This document shows, in pieces, positions 34,145-44,903 of a stretch of 44,903 bases of DNA. The DNA is from Stephanodiscus triporus (Eukaryota; Bacillariophyta; Thalassiosirophyceae; Thalassiosirales; Thalassiosiraceae). Positions within the stretch are counted from its first letter, which is position 1. Every line of letters begins with the position of its first letter. Where the stretch lies: NCBI GenBank assembly GCA_036939755.1, contig JALLAZ010000014.1:1-44903 (forward strand), given 5' to 3'. The notes beneath the pieces were generated by a model. It was not told where the DNA came from. It saw nothing but the letters and a program-made list of their open reading frames with translations, and did no database searches. Made by a program: the position numbers and the translations under genes.

Positions 34145-37100
34145 TCACAAATTAATAAGAGCATCCTGCTCATGCGCCTGAACTGCCTTCAGTAACGTCC
34201 CACTCATAACGCTGAGTGCTTCGATTTTTTCTGTCGATGAATTATCCAAAGACATGCTTTGAAGTCTCATAACCAACGAATGAGTAGTAATCAGTGACGT
34301 AGTGGTATAATTACTTGAGGTTGCTGCTTCTTCCCGTAGCCACCGGCTCGCATCAGCATCTAGTAAACTGTGTATCCCTCGATATCGCTTTGTCTGTTTT
34401 AAGGATTGAATTGTTGCGTGAAGCCTACCACAGAGGATCTGTATAACATTCTCTGCGAATAGCGACCCGTCTAACGAAGAATGTACACCCCCCAAAAGAT
34501 CATTGATGCTTGCGTCCTTTCCGAGCCGAATCATTTCAATCAGATATCGCGTTCGGACGTACTTGGCACCTAACCCCAAAGACTTTCCAAATAACTCCAC
34601 TGAATTGATACAGGAAAAGTTGTCAAGCACAGGAGTTGACGATTTTGCGGCATGGTCGATGATGGCTTTGTCCAGGAGGCCTTGCTGCTCAGCAGATCCT
34701 CTGGGCATTTGTGGCATTTCAGAGAACAGTGACCCGATCAAGAACAGTCTGGCGAAGGAGGGCACAAAAGAAGCAAGCGAGTGGACGTTTCTTGTCATTT
34801 CAAACGCAAATATGACGGTATGATGCAATTCTACGGATGATTGGTGAACATAGCGGAGTTTCTTGACCAGATCATTGAGAATTTTGCACTCTCGAATTGG
34901 TGGCCACATTTCGCTCGACTCAGGCGCCGGCGTGTTGTTTGCTTTGGCGGTGGGTACTTCCAACATGCACTCAATCATCATTGAGAACATCTGTCTCACA
35001 GCAGAGATGAATTCTGTCAACCAAACTTGGTCTTCCATCAAAGGTAAGAACTTGATCTCACTAAGCTCGTGATCGTCGAATCCAAATAGCATCGCGCGAC
35101 ACACTGGTCGAATGACTGACTGGTACACTTCGATCAATGCCGCCAGGCCGAATCCCTCAAAACGTCTCACAGCAGTTTGAAGCGCTGTAATTGCATTGCT
35201 CAGAAGGGGTAGATTTTGAGGTGATTGTCCCCACAGACGTGCTAATATCAAAGCCCGGTTAGCAGCTAATTGAGTGGTGAAGTGTGCATGATCTTTTAGA
35301 TAAAAAAGCAATGCGCGTGAATGAGTATCATCTGTCAGGCCTGTAGGGTTGATAGGGCTTCTCCCATGGCTAGAAATGATACAACTCTGAAGAATTGTTT
35401 TTTTGTGTTGTTCACTGTCGCCTTCAACGGACGACGGGTAAAAAGCTTGAGAACTTGAAAGACATGCGCTCTCCAAAGCCATGATGACTTGGTTGTCATG
35501 GCTCAGTGTCAGTTCATCCACAGCAACCCATGAAAACGCAGAGAAGATATCAGGGCGTGACACACTGCTCACTGTCATCGGACTGTATTCTCCAATAGGA
35601 TTTACATTGCCCGAGAGCCGTAATGAAACGAGGAGACAAACTCTCAACTTGCGCAGCAAATCTTCCCAAGGTCTGACAGTTTCCAGTTTGGTAATCTTTC
35701 CGTAAGTTTTATGCTCGAGTTGTGTAGAAGCAGAAGAAACGGCGTCCATGCAGATGACAGAGAGAAGAAAGGCCTTTGGAAGATCCTCCATCTCCATGCA
35801 GAACTTCATCAGGGAATCGAGCATGACTGTTTTTCTCAATACGCCATGATTCCCCTGTTGGTTCGTATCATGAGCACTGATTATCAGGTCTTGGAGCCAC
35901 CTGACAAAACGGATTAAATCAATTTTTACAGATGATGAGTGCCGTCACCGGTGGCTTCATAAATGGTAGAGATCAGTAGCTTACCTAATCATAGGACGCC
36001 ATGTACCAGACATGTTCGTTTTGGCTATAACCTCTGTTGACAGGGTGCTTACCCATTCACCAAAATACTGCTGCTGGACATCAAAGTCTTCATCTAATCC
36101 TAGGCTACCAAACATCGAGTGCACAACTTTGAATACAAATAGATCTAAAAGCAGAAAGCGAAACAAGCAGAAGAACTATTAGAATTTCGTCATTGATGAG
36201 AATAGCACAATTCATGATTGTCTTGCCTTGGAGAAGAGGGCGAAAAATTCTCGTGAGAATTGGCGCACGATCCCGCTTGACCTTTGTGAGATATACTCGA
36301 TCATTGCCATTTGATTGACACACAGTTGCAAACTTAATCCAACAATGACCGCACGTGAGTTATTTGACAGCAGCAGTGCCTGACAGGGTTGAAATCTACA
36401 TTCAAAGAAAGCTTACCATGGCAAATTCAAGTGGCTTGTCGTCCCCTTGATTGCGCACATCAACAAAAGTTGGCATGTATCTATTTTTTAGCGCGTCATT
36501 TCTAGATGCAGCCGATATCCAAGATAAAGCCTCTGACGCCCACGGTGAAAGTGCGACCATGTTATCCCTATTATCTTCCATACCATCGCTATCGAGTCCA
36601 ATTCTCGTTTCATAGCGATGGAGGACATCGTAAGCATGAACAAGTCGGTCGGAATAGGCAATTACAGAGGAGAGCTCTAAAATAGCTGCCTTTCGGACTG
36701 AACCACTCCCTTCTTGTGCCTCTAATTCCTGAGCCTGTCTTAGACGTAATTTGCAGTATGAGATTGCTTGTGACAGGAGACTTGAACAATCGATTCCCAT
36801 CTCTCTCTCCAAGCGAGTGCATTTTGAAAGGACACCAAGGCCTTCGCCCAAATCTGTCAATGATCGTATCGACCTGAAAGTTGCGAGGACTGTTTGAGTG
36901 TTAAATTGAATATTGGTATCGGGGGCTAGAAGTTGCATGAAGATGTTGAGATACATTTTGCTCTCATTCGGTGGCATCGGTTTCTCTGGCTTCTGCTTTG
37001 CCTGCGCCTGACCCACGTTGTCATTGATCACAATCTTGTCAATAAAATAACATCCAACACTATCATTTTCGTCTAACATATTCCTTTCCAAAAGAAAACT

Positions 37101-39311
37101 GCTTACTCTACCACCTTCTGATGGCGGTCCATGACATTCAATCACGGCACAATCCTTCTGATGAGGCACTTCAATTGTTGCTACTCTAGGTCCTTGAGGT
37201 AAAGGAAACACTTCGACTGACCCACGCTGTCGAAGATGGATGACTAAGTAAGACCGCGTTGAAACTCTAGCATCGTTGTTGTGTGCATTGCAGCATGGGA
37301 GCTCCGCAAAGTGGCAACTTACATTGCGCATTCCCTTAATCATTCTTATTGGTTGGTTACTTTCGAGGTCGAACAATATGACTCGACCAAGATTATCAGT
37401 AGTAGCAACAAAAGAACCGCTGGGGTCAACCACGGCAGTCTCAAAACGGCGTGGTAGGTCACTAAAAGAAAATGAAGCGCCGATCAACGGCCAGGGAAGC
37501 ATATCGTTCGCTACTCTGTTGATAAATGGACTCCGAACGTCGATGTTTCGGGCACCTTCAAACTGAATATCATGCTTGGCAGAGCCTTCGTCCACTTCCA
37601 TGAATTCATCAAGAGGTGTATCATCATCATCAAAGACTTCAGGTTTTGCGCCAACGCCAGTGCCTCCACCAAGCCCCCAACGCACGGCCCCTAAAGCCAT
37701 TCCGAGCGCTCCCTTCATTAATGCAGCTGTGCCTCCCACAACCGTTCCCGTCATTGGGCCATACCGTTCATCATCCGATGACATATCCAAACCATGATCA
37801 GACATTTTACCGTCATCGTGCGATTGTTCTTCTTGTTTCAGTGGCGACCCATGCGCAGAAGAAGGGTCTACGACAGGCGCTGACGCAGATAACGGATCAC
37901 ATTTTACCCTAGATAAATTGAATGCAATAGATTGCATTGATGCCGGCGCTGACTGCCCAGCAAGAACCAATGCTTTTACTGAGGGGTAAGCACCTTGTTC
38001 GCCACCGAGGCGACGGTGTAAAGCATCTTCGGAGCTCACCGCCACCGATAAAAGACTCCAGTATTCCTCTGCGTGGATAAACGGTTCGTTTATTTCATCA
38101 TCCGGCGAAACGGCACATATGCGATGGTTGATATGTGGAGGAGGAACATCAAGCGGCGAGGGAAAAACGTTGATTAATGGGACGACGACTGATGAATCAT
38201 TGCGAAGGATATTCGCGTTATCTACCACGACGTCGTCCAGGAGATCGCAAGAAATGGAACCGGTATGGAATGCGATGAATGGCCTCCATGACGGTAGCTT
38301 GACTATGGTACCATTACCATACATGACCAAAATAATGTCCTGACTTATCATCGCTTCTTGGCCTTCCGTTTCGCCAAGGCCTGTCAGGCATTTTGACAAC
38401 TTTGATTTATCCAGGAAAAAAGAAATTGATTTTATCCCGGAGTGTGCCACCATGCTTTGCTCGTCTCCTCCCTCACGCTCAACATGTGTGGGCAATGATT
38501 GCAATGACGGATGAAAAACTTGGATATGCGCATTCGGATCGTCGTGATCACAACCAAAGCTTTCACTATCCTTAAATCTTTCTTTGTTGACGGCATCAAT
38601 GTCGATTGCGTCTTCTCTGTCGGTGCCATAATTAGGACCGAATCTCATCGCACGAGGGAGGATCTGCTGCACGCATGGACATCTGGAATAGGAATCACCC
38701 TCTTTGCCACCAACATCGCCCACCTCTTTCAACTTTCCATGTTCAATAATTTTGCATGCATCATACTCGAGAACAAAACGCACGTGATCGCTGTCCAAGG
38801 ATGTAGTGTCTGGCTTCGCAAATGACTCCGAAACCTTCAACAGCAACGAGAAGACTTGATCGTGTGAATTTCCAAGCATCAACGCCACTATTCGTTGAGT
38901 GATTGGTGCTTTGGAAACGATATGAACTACCGGTGCCGGTATCAGAGCACATGCCGTGATGTCGGATGCAAAAAAGAAGTCGTTTGTTCCGCCAGTATTA
39001 TTTGAGATGTCATAATCTGATTCTTGTGTTTTAGCACAGACTGATGACAAAGATTCAGTAAAAGAAGGGGGGAATATCACAACGGGATCAGCAGCTCTCA
39101 TCCCATCGAGGAGAACCCGATCATCAGAGACATCTATCCATTCTAGTTCATCGTTTTCAACATTGGATGTCCCATCCCCTCCCGTGCCGACTTCAACGTC
39201 ATTTTCATCACTAACGACAAGTCCCAATTCTAAGGCAATCAACTGAGCCACAGCCGTTTTCTTCCCACAGGCAACGGCTAAGAATAGTCGAGTTTTGTCA
39301 CGATGTGTCCG

Positions 39312-39342
<31 letters not shown>

Positions 39343-39752
39343 CGTTGACTTGGACTTTCTTGTCGTGACGGCGTAGATTGCTTGTGATAATGATAATAGG
39401 GATCAAGCTCAATTAGTTTAACCGTTTGGATTGGATTCCCCTTGGTTGGATTGCACCCCTCGAAATGTTCCAGTTTGGTTAAGAGGGGTGTCACGTCGAA
39501 GGATGCGGGCAAATTTGAGTGCGTCAAATCGTGCGCTGGTTCGAAATGGCGCATTGTTGTTGGTGTTGTTGGCGGTGGTTGCTTTTGGTGTTGTTGTTGG
39601 CGGTGGTGCTGCGTGCTGTGTCGTTGCTGTTGTTGTGTGACTGTTGCTGCTGTGGTTCTGCTATTGCTGCTGCCATGCTCATGCAGTTGTTGGATGTTTA
39701 GTTTTCTCAGAGTCGTTGTGCGTGGGCGGGGCAGGGGGGGCCGGTTGTACAT
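34145..39752 (-). CDS. RAB3GAP2-like (Rab3 GTPase-activating complex, non-catalytic subunit)
   Basis: Exons 39752-36417, 36332-36227, 36144-35985 and 35900-34145 give about 1785 aa; phases fit throughout and introns are 82-84 nt. The second intron begins GC (GCAAGA) instead of GT. The first ATG in the frame is at 39752 (MYNRPPLPRPRTTTLRKLN). The recognisable Rab3GAP2 N-terminal block is FETAVVDPSGSFVATTDNLG followed by RVILFDLESNQPIRMIKGMR (about residue 770). The C-terminal exon is long and helical. In other eukaryotes this subunit works with RAB3GAP1 as a GAP for Rab3 and as a GEF for Rab18 at the ER, in exocytosis and autophagy. Human RAB3GAP2 is about 1390 aa; poly-Gln and acidic inserts account for part of the excess. 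Confidence 0.78.
36145..36226 (-). other. GC-AG intron in the RAB3GAP2-like gene
   Basis: This 82-nt intron reads CTCCAAG|GCAAGA ... TGCTTTTAG|ATCTATTT. Removing it joins RIFRPLLQ to DLFVFKVVHSMFGSLG in frame. No GT donor gives an in-frame join here. GC-AG introns are a known minor class spliced by the U2 spliceosome and usually have otherwise strong donor matches, as this one does (AAG|GCAAG). Confidence 0.65.
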
Positions 39753-40082
39753 ATTACCACTTTGTCGTAATTCCACAACATCTCTTATTTTTGACCATTC
39801 CCGCAACTTCGGCTCTCTCTTGAAGCTCCCAACACAACAACATCTTGCGCACAACCCAAAACAACGAACAACCGTCGCTCGACGAGATCCGAGATGTACA
39901 TACCTTTATCTCTCTTTGACTCTGCCGTTGCCGCTCTGCCTCTTTCTACGTAGAGTCGACTCCCACTGTTATTCTGCATCGCCGCCGCCACCGCCGCTGC
40001 GCGCTCGGGGTTAGAAGAAAACCACCCGATCTACCTTCTCCGTCACCTCGCCGAAATAGAAGATTGGCTCAACAAACAAAAA
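39753..40082. promoter_or_regulatory. Divergent region between RAB3GAP2-like and plastid membrane protein genes
   Basis: 330 bp between two start codons, of mixed composition and without a recognised gene or strong repeat. The RAB3GAP2 frame stays open into it, back to a TTG at 39854, but has no ATG there. Confidence 0.4.
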
Positions 40083-40762
40083 ATGATCAGACAAATAGTC
40101 CGGATTTCTTCGCTTCTGGTGGCGGTCGTCCATTCCTCCGCCTTCGTCCTCTCGCCTCCGAAAAACGCCGTCCAAAGATCGACCTCCCTATCCATGACAG
40201 TTCGCTTCGACAAGGCTACAGGCAAATGGTTCACCGACGATCCCGGGGAAATGGCGGGATCATCCTACGGCCCGATCGGATCGCTCTACCGAGCGGGTCC
40301 GAAGCCCTTCCTCCAGCACCTCCTCAATCCCGAGACTTACGATCAGGCCGTGCTCAAGTACATGGCCCAGGCAGGATGCGACAGAACTGAGGCGCAGGGG
40401 AACATGGATGCCTTCCTAGACAATCCCCAGGATTGGGCGTACCAAAAGTTGTCGGAGCAGAACGGCGGCTTCAAAAAGGATTTGTACGTCGTCCACGACA
40501 CATGATATTCGTTGTCGTGCGATCTTTATTCTCCTCCCGCTCACGAAAGAAATCGCCTTTATTCGTCCACTCATGCAATGTTTTTCGTCTTTGCAATCAC
40601 AGTGCAAATGCCAATATGGCTCCGAAACAAGTGATTCTGAGCACGATTTGGGCCCTAGGTGTGATTTACTTCATCGGAAGCCTCGCATACAATGGCGCTC
40701 AGAGTGGGATGTTATCGGATTCCTTTCATCGCACTATGGAATTGCTGGGCGTGGACGCCTAA
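40083..40762 (+). CDS. Plastid-targeted single-pass membrane protein, two exons
   Basis: Exons 40083-40483 and 40603-40762 (intron 119 nt, GTACGT..ATCACAG) give 186 aa. Without splicing the first exon would end at 40503-40505 and the second would be an isolated 48-aa frame; the join (GFKKD-FANANMAPKQ) is in phase, which favours one gene. Residues 1-21 are a signal peptide (MIRQIVRISSLLVAVVHSSA) followed by FVLSPP, an ASAF-type plastid signal. The mature part has VRFDKATGKWFTDDPGEMAG and GCDRTEAQGNMDAFLDNPQD followed by WAYQK, then exon 2 supplies one membrane helix (VILSTIWALGVIYFIGSLAY) and a short tail. I believe it belongs to a conserved stramenopile plastid family but cannot name it. A thylakoid subunit is a reasonable guess. 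Confidence 0.72.
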
Positions 40763-40927
40763 TTCGATGCTCGTTTTTTGCACCGTTGGATAAAATCCGC
40801 ACGGATTCAGAGCGTCGATTAGTATTTTTATGGTAGTGAGAGCGTAAAAAGGTCTCACTTGTGGTTTGGATAGATTCTCGACTAGTATCATCATTAAAGA
40901 TATGGCAAATACGTACAAAAACAAACT

Positions 40928-42341
40928 CTAGTTGGTCAGGTATGATAAGTAACCATGATACTCGACCTTCGCCTGATCAACGAAATCAAAATCACCATTA
41001 TTCTGAAGCAATTTCTGCAATTTCTCGATTTCCTTTAGAGAGATGGCACAGAATCGTAATCATGATTAGATTTTGTTCCTGTGCGCGAATCCACGACCAT
41101 GTGAAGGGCGGTTGCAGCACTCACCTTCTTAGTAAATACGAGCTCCCCTTTGTGAACATTCACCATCTTATAATCTCTATTCGCTCTCGTCCAACCAGTC
41201 CAATCTAGTATTTTATCCATGAACATATCATGGTCTTCCAAAGTCACGACGTCAAAATGACGATGGAGCAGCTCCATCGCCCGCGCCACCTTCACTTCCT
41301 TGGTGACATTGAAAGGATTCCTCCCCCCGGGACCGTTGGGATAGTCGTCGAGATACCGCAGGCCGTGATTGTTGTATAAGAAAAAATCGAGGACAGTGTT
41401 CCATTTTCCGGATCCTGTGGGAGACGAAAGATACTCCGTCCATTCGTCTCGCGTGATATTCTTTTTCTTGATGCGTTTGTGCACACTCATGGCATGACTC
41501 AGCGGATCGCGTAACATGACTGCATTTATCAGTTGACACCCCTGTGCCTCGACGTCGGATCGCCACCCGTAGAGGAGATCCTCCGATTCGTTCAGATGCG
41601 TGCTCATCAAGTGGCTGTGCGCGACCTTCCATTCGTTCGGGCCGAGGTTTTGAATATGTTCGCTCATGCCCGTAGAGAAGTTGGCTTCGCATTCCAATGG
41701 ATCAGGGTGAAATGATCCATCTTCAGCATTTTGCGCAATTTTGGTTAGTTTTCAAGGAACAACGACGAAGGTAAACAAATACATCCTACCTTTGTGAGTC
41801 TCCAAACACCAATGTTGATAATAAGATATGTTTCCGAATTCGGGCCGTCGATAACCCCTGAGCCATCTATTTATGGATGAACCGCCGGTGGAGGGGATGT
41901 GATAGAAGAATACGACACCTTATGTGTGTTGATTGGTTCAAAGGGAAGGTGGACAGGAGGGTTAAGACTTCGTTTCGTTGAAAATAGTTATCCGCATACT
42001 CTCGTCCTGCAGTTTTCGATCGACTTACCACAATCATACGGGAGTGATGTCCTCGGAATGAACCTCCTATCATCGTGTGGATACGAAGTCATTCTACTCG
42101 GGCTCGTTCGAACATTTGGATGTGCCAATGTTTTCGAACTCTTGTAGTATTCCGGAGAGGATGAATCGTTATAAGAGTTACTGGAGTCAATTGTGAATGG
42201 AACGACGTACGATGATTCTGATACTTGGATTTCTTTTAGCCAAAGAGAACTCGACCTCCCAAAGGTCCCGATATGATAGAATGTCACACCTGATATGAAC
42301 GCTGTCGCCAGCAGATGAATTGAATTCCTTGTAATTGTCAT
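40928..42341 (-). CDS. Golgi-type PAPS-dependent sulfotransferase, four exons
   Basis: Exons 42341-42029, 41918-41790, 41720-41125 and 41014-40928 give 374 aa; introns are 110, 69 and 110 nt, all GT-AG and phase-consistent. The start (MTITRNSIHLLATAFISGVT) gives a type II signal anchor, then a Ser/Asn-rich stem. The PAPS 5'-phosphosulfate loop is encoded by exon 2 (VVFFYHIPSTGGSSINRWLR) and the 3'-phosphate site by exon 3 (NAVMLRDPLSHAMSVHKRI). Exon 4 adds a short C-terminus (LLQNNGDFDFVDQAKVEYHG). Members of this group transfer sulfate from PAPS to glycans or protein tyrosines in the Golgi; the acceptor cannot be told. It is head-to-head with the RRP3-like helicase gene, 270 bp away. Confidence 0.83.
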
Positions 42342-42611
42342 GATGTTTTTGTAACGCAAAGACCACCCCACCAGCCGATCAACGGGTCAGTCGGACGCCG
42401 CGCTGTGTTGGCCTCTTACTTGAAGCTCGCGTTGACAAGTAATTTCAGATGCGGTTTCTAGCGTTCCGTTTTTGGGGGAGATATCGATATCAATTCCTTT
42501 GTGGGTTACTAGCCCCCCCACAGCCACAAAAAAACAAAGAAGAAAAGCCTCCAGAGAAAAAACACCGGAGGATCAAAAATCAAGCCACCGCCACAAAACA
42601 CGTCGAACAAC

Positions 42612-44355
42612 ATGCCCAACTCCACCACCGCCGACGCCATCGAGAAGGATTCCAAGTCCAAAAAGAAGCGCAAGCAGAAGGAGCCCGAAAGCACCGACGA
42701 TGAAGATAGCAGCGATGGCGTCGACGCCGACGTCGATGAGCGAGACAGCGGAGACGGCTCCGACGAGATCATCACCACCACGCCATTCTCGTCGCTCGAC
42801 ATCCACCCCACCCTCCTATCCGCCATCTCCTCCCTCAAATGGGAATTCTTATCCCGGATCCAGGCCGACGCCATCCCCCCGGCGCTGGAGGGACGGGACG
42901 TCATAGGACTCGCCGAGACGGGGTCCGGGAAGACGGGCGCCTTCTCCATCCCGATACTGAACTACCTCCTCGAGAAGCCGCAGCGCAGCGTCTTCGCGGT
43001 CATATTAGCGCCCACGCGCGAATTGGCATTCCAGATACACGAGGTGATGGTGGCCCTCGGCAGGAATATGGGCGCGAACTCGGTCTGCGTCGTCGGGGGC
43101 GTGGACATGGCCTCCCAGGCCATCGCCCTCGCGCGCAATCCCCACGTGGTCGTGGCCACCCCCGGCCGCCTGTTGGATCACCTCCAGAACACAAAGGGAT
43201 TCCACCTTCGTCAGCTGAAGTACCTAGTCCTCGACGAGGCCGATCGTATGCTCAGCATGGACTTCGAGAAGGAGATCAACGAGATACTCGAGTCGATGCC
43301 CGACTCCACCGGCGGCCGTAGGACCATGCTCTTCAGCGCGACGATGACGTCGAAGGTCGAAAAGCTACAAAGGGCCTCCCTCCTGGATCCGGTGCGGGTG
43401 GAGGTGTCGACGAAGTTCCAAACCCCCAAGAGGCTGCTACAGAGCTACCTTTTCATACCCGCCAAGTACAAGGATTGCTACCTCACGTACCTTATCAACG
43501 AACACGCCGGGCAGTCCATACTCGTATTCGGCGCGACATGCAACAACGTCCAGCGCCTGGCGCTCATGCTGCGCAATCTCGGCTTCCCGGCGATATGTCT
43601 TCACGGTCAAATGTCCCAGCCGAAGCGCCTGGGGGCGCTGACGAAATTCAAGGCCGGGGGACGGGACGTGCTGATCTGCACCGACGTGGCGTCCAGGGGA
43701 CTTGACATCCCGAGCGTGGACGTCGTGATCAACTTCGACCTCCCGGGACACGGGAAGGATTACATACACAGGGTAGGACGAACGGCGAGGGCTGGACGGA
43801 GCGGGAAGGCCGTGGCCATGGTGACGCAGTACGACGTCGAGGTCTATCAACGGCTGGAGCACCTGGTGCGTTGTATTTATCCTCGCATTTTCTTGCCTTA
43901 TCTGCGTACTGTCGACTTATCAACTTTTATGTCGTTCAAAAACGATGACTCGTCGTCGGTTTCTTTTTCACTCGATGCGATTCATCTTTCAGCTGGGACA
44001 GCGTCTGCCGGAGTACAAACTCGCAGAGGAGGAGGTCCTTCTGCTTCTCGAACGCGTCAACGAGGCCCAGCGGCTTGCAACTCGGGAGTTGAAGGAGCAG
44101 CTCGCGACGCGCGATGGCAATCGCAAGAGCCGGGGGGGGAAGAAAGGACGTTACGAAGGGGGGGACGGGGATGACGAGCACAATATCAGAGAGGGGATCA
44201 AGAGTGAATATGCGGGGGGCAGCGGAGGACGGGGTGGAGGATTTCACAACCAGAGGGGGGGGAGGGGCCGCGGCGGCGGCGGCGGCAGTGGGGGAGGCAG
44301 GGGCCGTGGCGGCGGGAAGGGGGGAGGCGGCAAGAACAAAAAGTACGGCAGGTGA
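42612..44355 (+). CDS. RRP3/DDX47-like DEAD-box RNA helicase, two exons
   Basis: Exons 42612-43865 and 43993-44355 (intron 127 nt, GTGCGT..TTTCAG) give 538 aa. All helicase motifs are present in order: Q motif ([12 protein letters not shown] ... [11 protein letters not shown]), [58 protein letters not shown] and [28 protein letters not shown], then the exon 2 start LGQRLPEYK and [15 protein letters not shown], are characteristic of Rrp3/DDX47, which acts in early 18S rRNA processing in the nucleolus. The N-terminus is Lys/Asp-rich and the C-terminus is an RGG-rich tail ([19 protein letters not shown]). The frame reading through the intron would give a different, non-conserved tail. Confidence 0.92.
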
Positions 44356-44903
44356 ATGTGTGGAAAATGTTGAGAGGGACACGTGAATGCGTATAATGAA
44401 TACATTAGTCTTCAATCATCAGTCGATTGTACAATTTACAATACCACCAGAGAGAGTGATACGAATCGTGGGCTTCGAAGAGGTTTGAATTATGATATTC
44501 ACATCCTGAAATATGAAGTTAAGCGGAGGCAGTCTGGTTTGCTTGTACTCGGGAGGAAAACGACTGCTTCAAAGATAACTTGTCGATTGGGGCATGCCGT
44601 TTCCTTGATGCTCGAAAGATAGACACATGAGAGAAGAGAAAATTTCATTAAACTGTACTACTATTTACACAACAGCAACAAAAATTTATAGATATATCTT
44701 AATTGCAATCTTGGGTTGGCACCAAAAACATGAAATCGAAACCTAAACATAGACGAAGATCTATGCGTGTGTGAGAAAGGTGTTTGACCGTCGAAAAATG
44801 CTCGGTATCAAAGAAAAGCGGGGATGCGCATGCGAAAGTCCTCAACCGAAACTGGACAACGACTCAACGTTCATGCGAAAGTTCCCGTCATGATATTCGG
44901 ATC
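44356..44903. other. Downstream flank of the helicase gene
   Basis: About 550 AT-rich bases to the right edge. Only short frames without protein character are present. I see no RNA gene, repeat or mobile element. Confidence 0.5.

Noticed and set aside
39309..39350. CRISPR-like short tandem repeat
   Set aside because: It is a simple (GTT)n tract encoding poly-Gln on the minus strand in the RAB3GAP2-like gene; no spacers.
39753..39854. Upstream extension of the RAB3GAP2-like frame
   Set aside because: It would begin at TTG; the first ATG is at 39752.

Overview
The window is nuclear DNA of a eukaryotic microalga, most probably a centric diatom. Four observations support this. Introns are short (mostly 69 to 150 nt) with GT-AG borders. 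Two genes encode signal-peptide-plus-ASAF-like presequences typical of diatom plastid import. Ser/Asp/Gly/Gln runs interrupt conserved enzymes. A full-length homologue of the cilium-assembly factor CFAP298 is present, which fits a centric diatom with flagellated sperm. The species cannot be named from the sequence alone.

Layout. Positions 1-2440 hold a decayed PIF/Harbinger-type DNA transposon with convergent companion and transposase frames, both broken. A small coiled-coil/membrane gene follows (2824-3450). Next is a broken alpha/beta-hydrolase gene (minus) opposite a TPR-like gene (5275-7311). A 401-aa membrane protein (minus) is paired with a plastid PAP/fibrillin gene (7725-10095). Two tandem plus-strand genes follow: a three-exon NLS-bearing protein (11034-12454) and a protein kinase A-type regulatory subunit (12917-14197). 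Then come an NAD-type methylenetetrahydrofolate dehydrogenase (minus) with phosphomevalonate kinase (plus), CFAP298 (minus) with DDI1-like aspartic protease (plus), a five-exon LacZ-type beta-galactosidase (minus) with an FKBP-like gene whose frame is broken (plus), a four-helix membrane protein (minus) with a PGAP1-like GPI inositol-deacylase (plus), a four-exon RAB3GAP2-like gene (minus) with a two-exon plastid membrane protein (plus), and a four-exon Golgi-type sulfotransferase (minus) with an RRP3/DDX47 DEAD-box helicase (plus).

Organisation. Eight head-to-head pairs account for 16 of the 19 gene loci outside the transposon, so most genes probably share bidirectional promoters. Several genes (beta-galactosidase, PGAP1, phosphomevalonate kinase, MTHFD) are GC-rich at the 5' end and much more AT-rich at the 3' end. 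The GC-rich parts carry (GAC)n, (TCG)n and (GGA)n codon runs, which create long spurious frames on the opposite strand. The genes are ordinary housekeeping functions (one-carbon metabolism, isoprenoids, GPI anchors, vesicle traffic, ribosome biogenesis, cAMP/cGMP signalling, plastid) and do not form one pathway. I saw no CRISPR array, rRNA, convincing tRNA or phage region.

Exon borders were worked out by eye from frame continuity, GT/GC-AG signals and family conservation; no transcript data were available.
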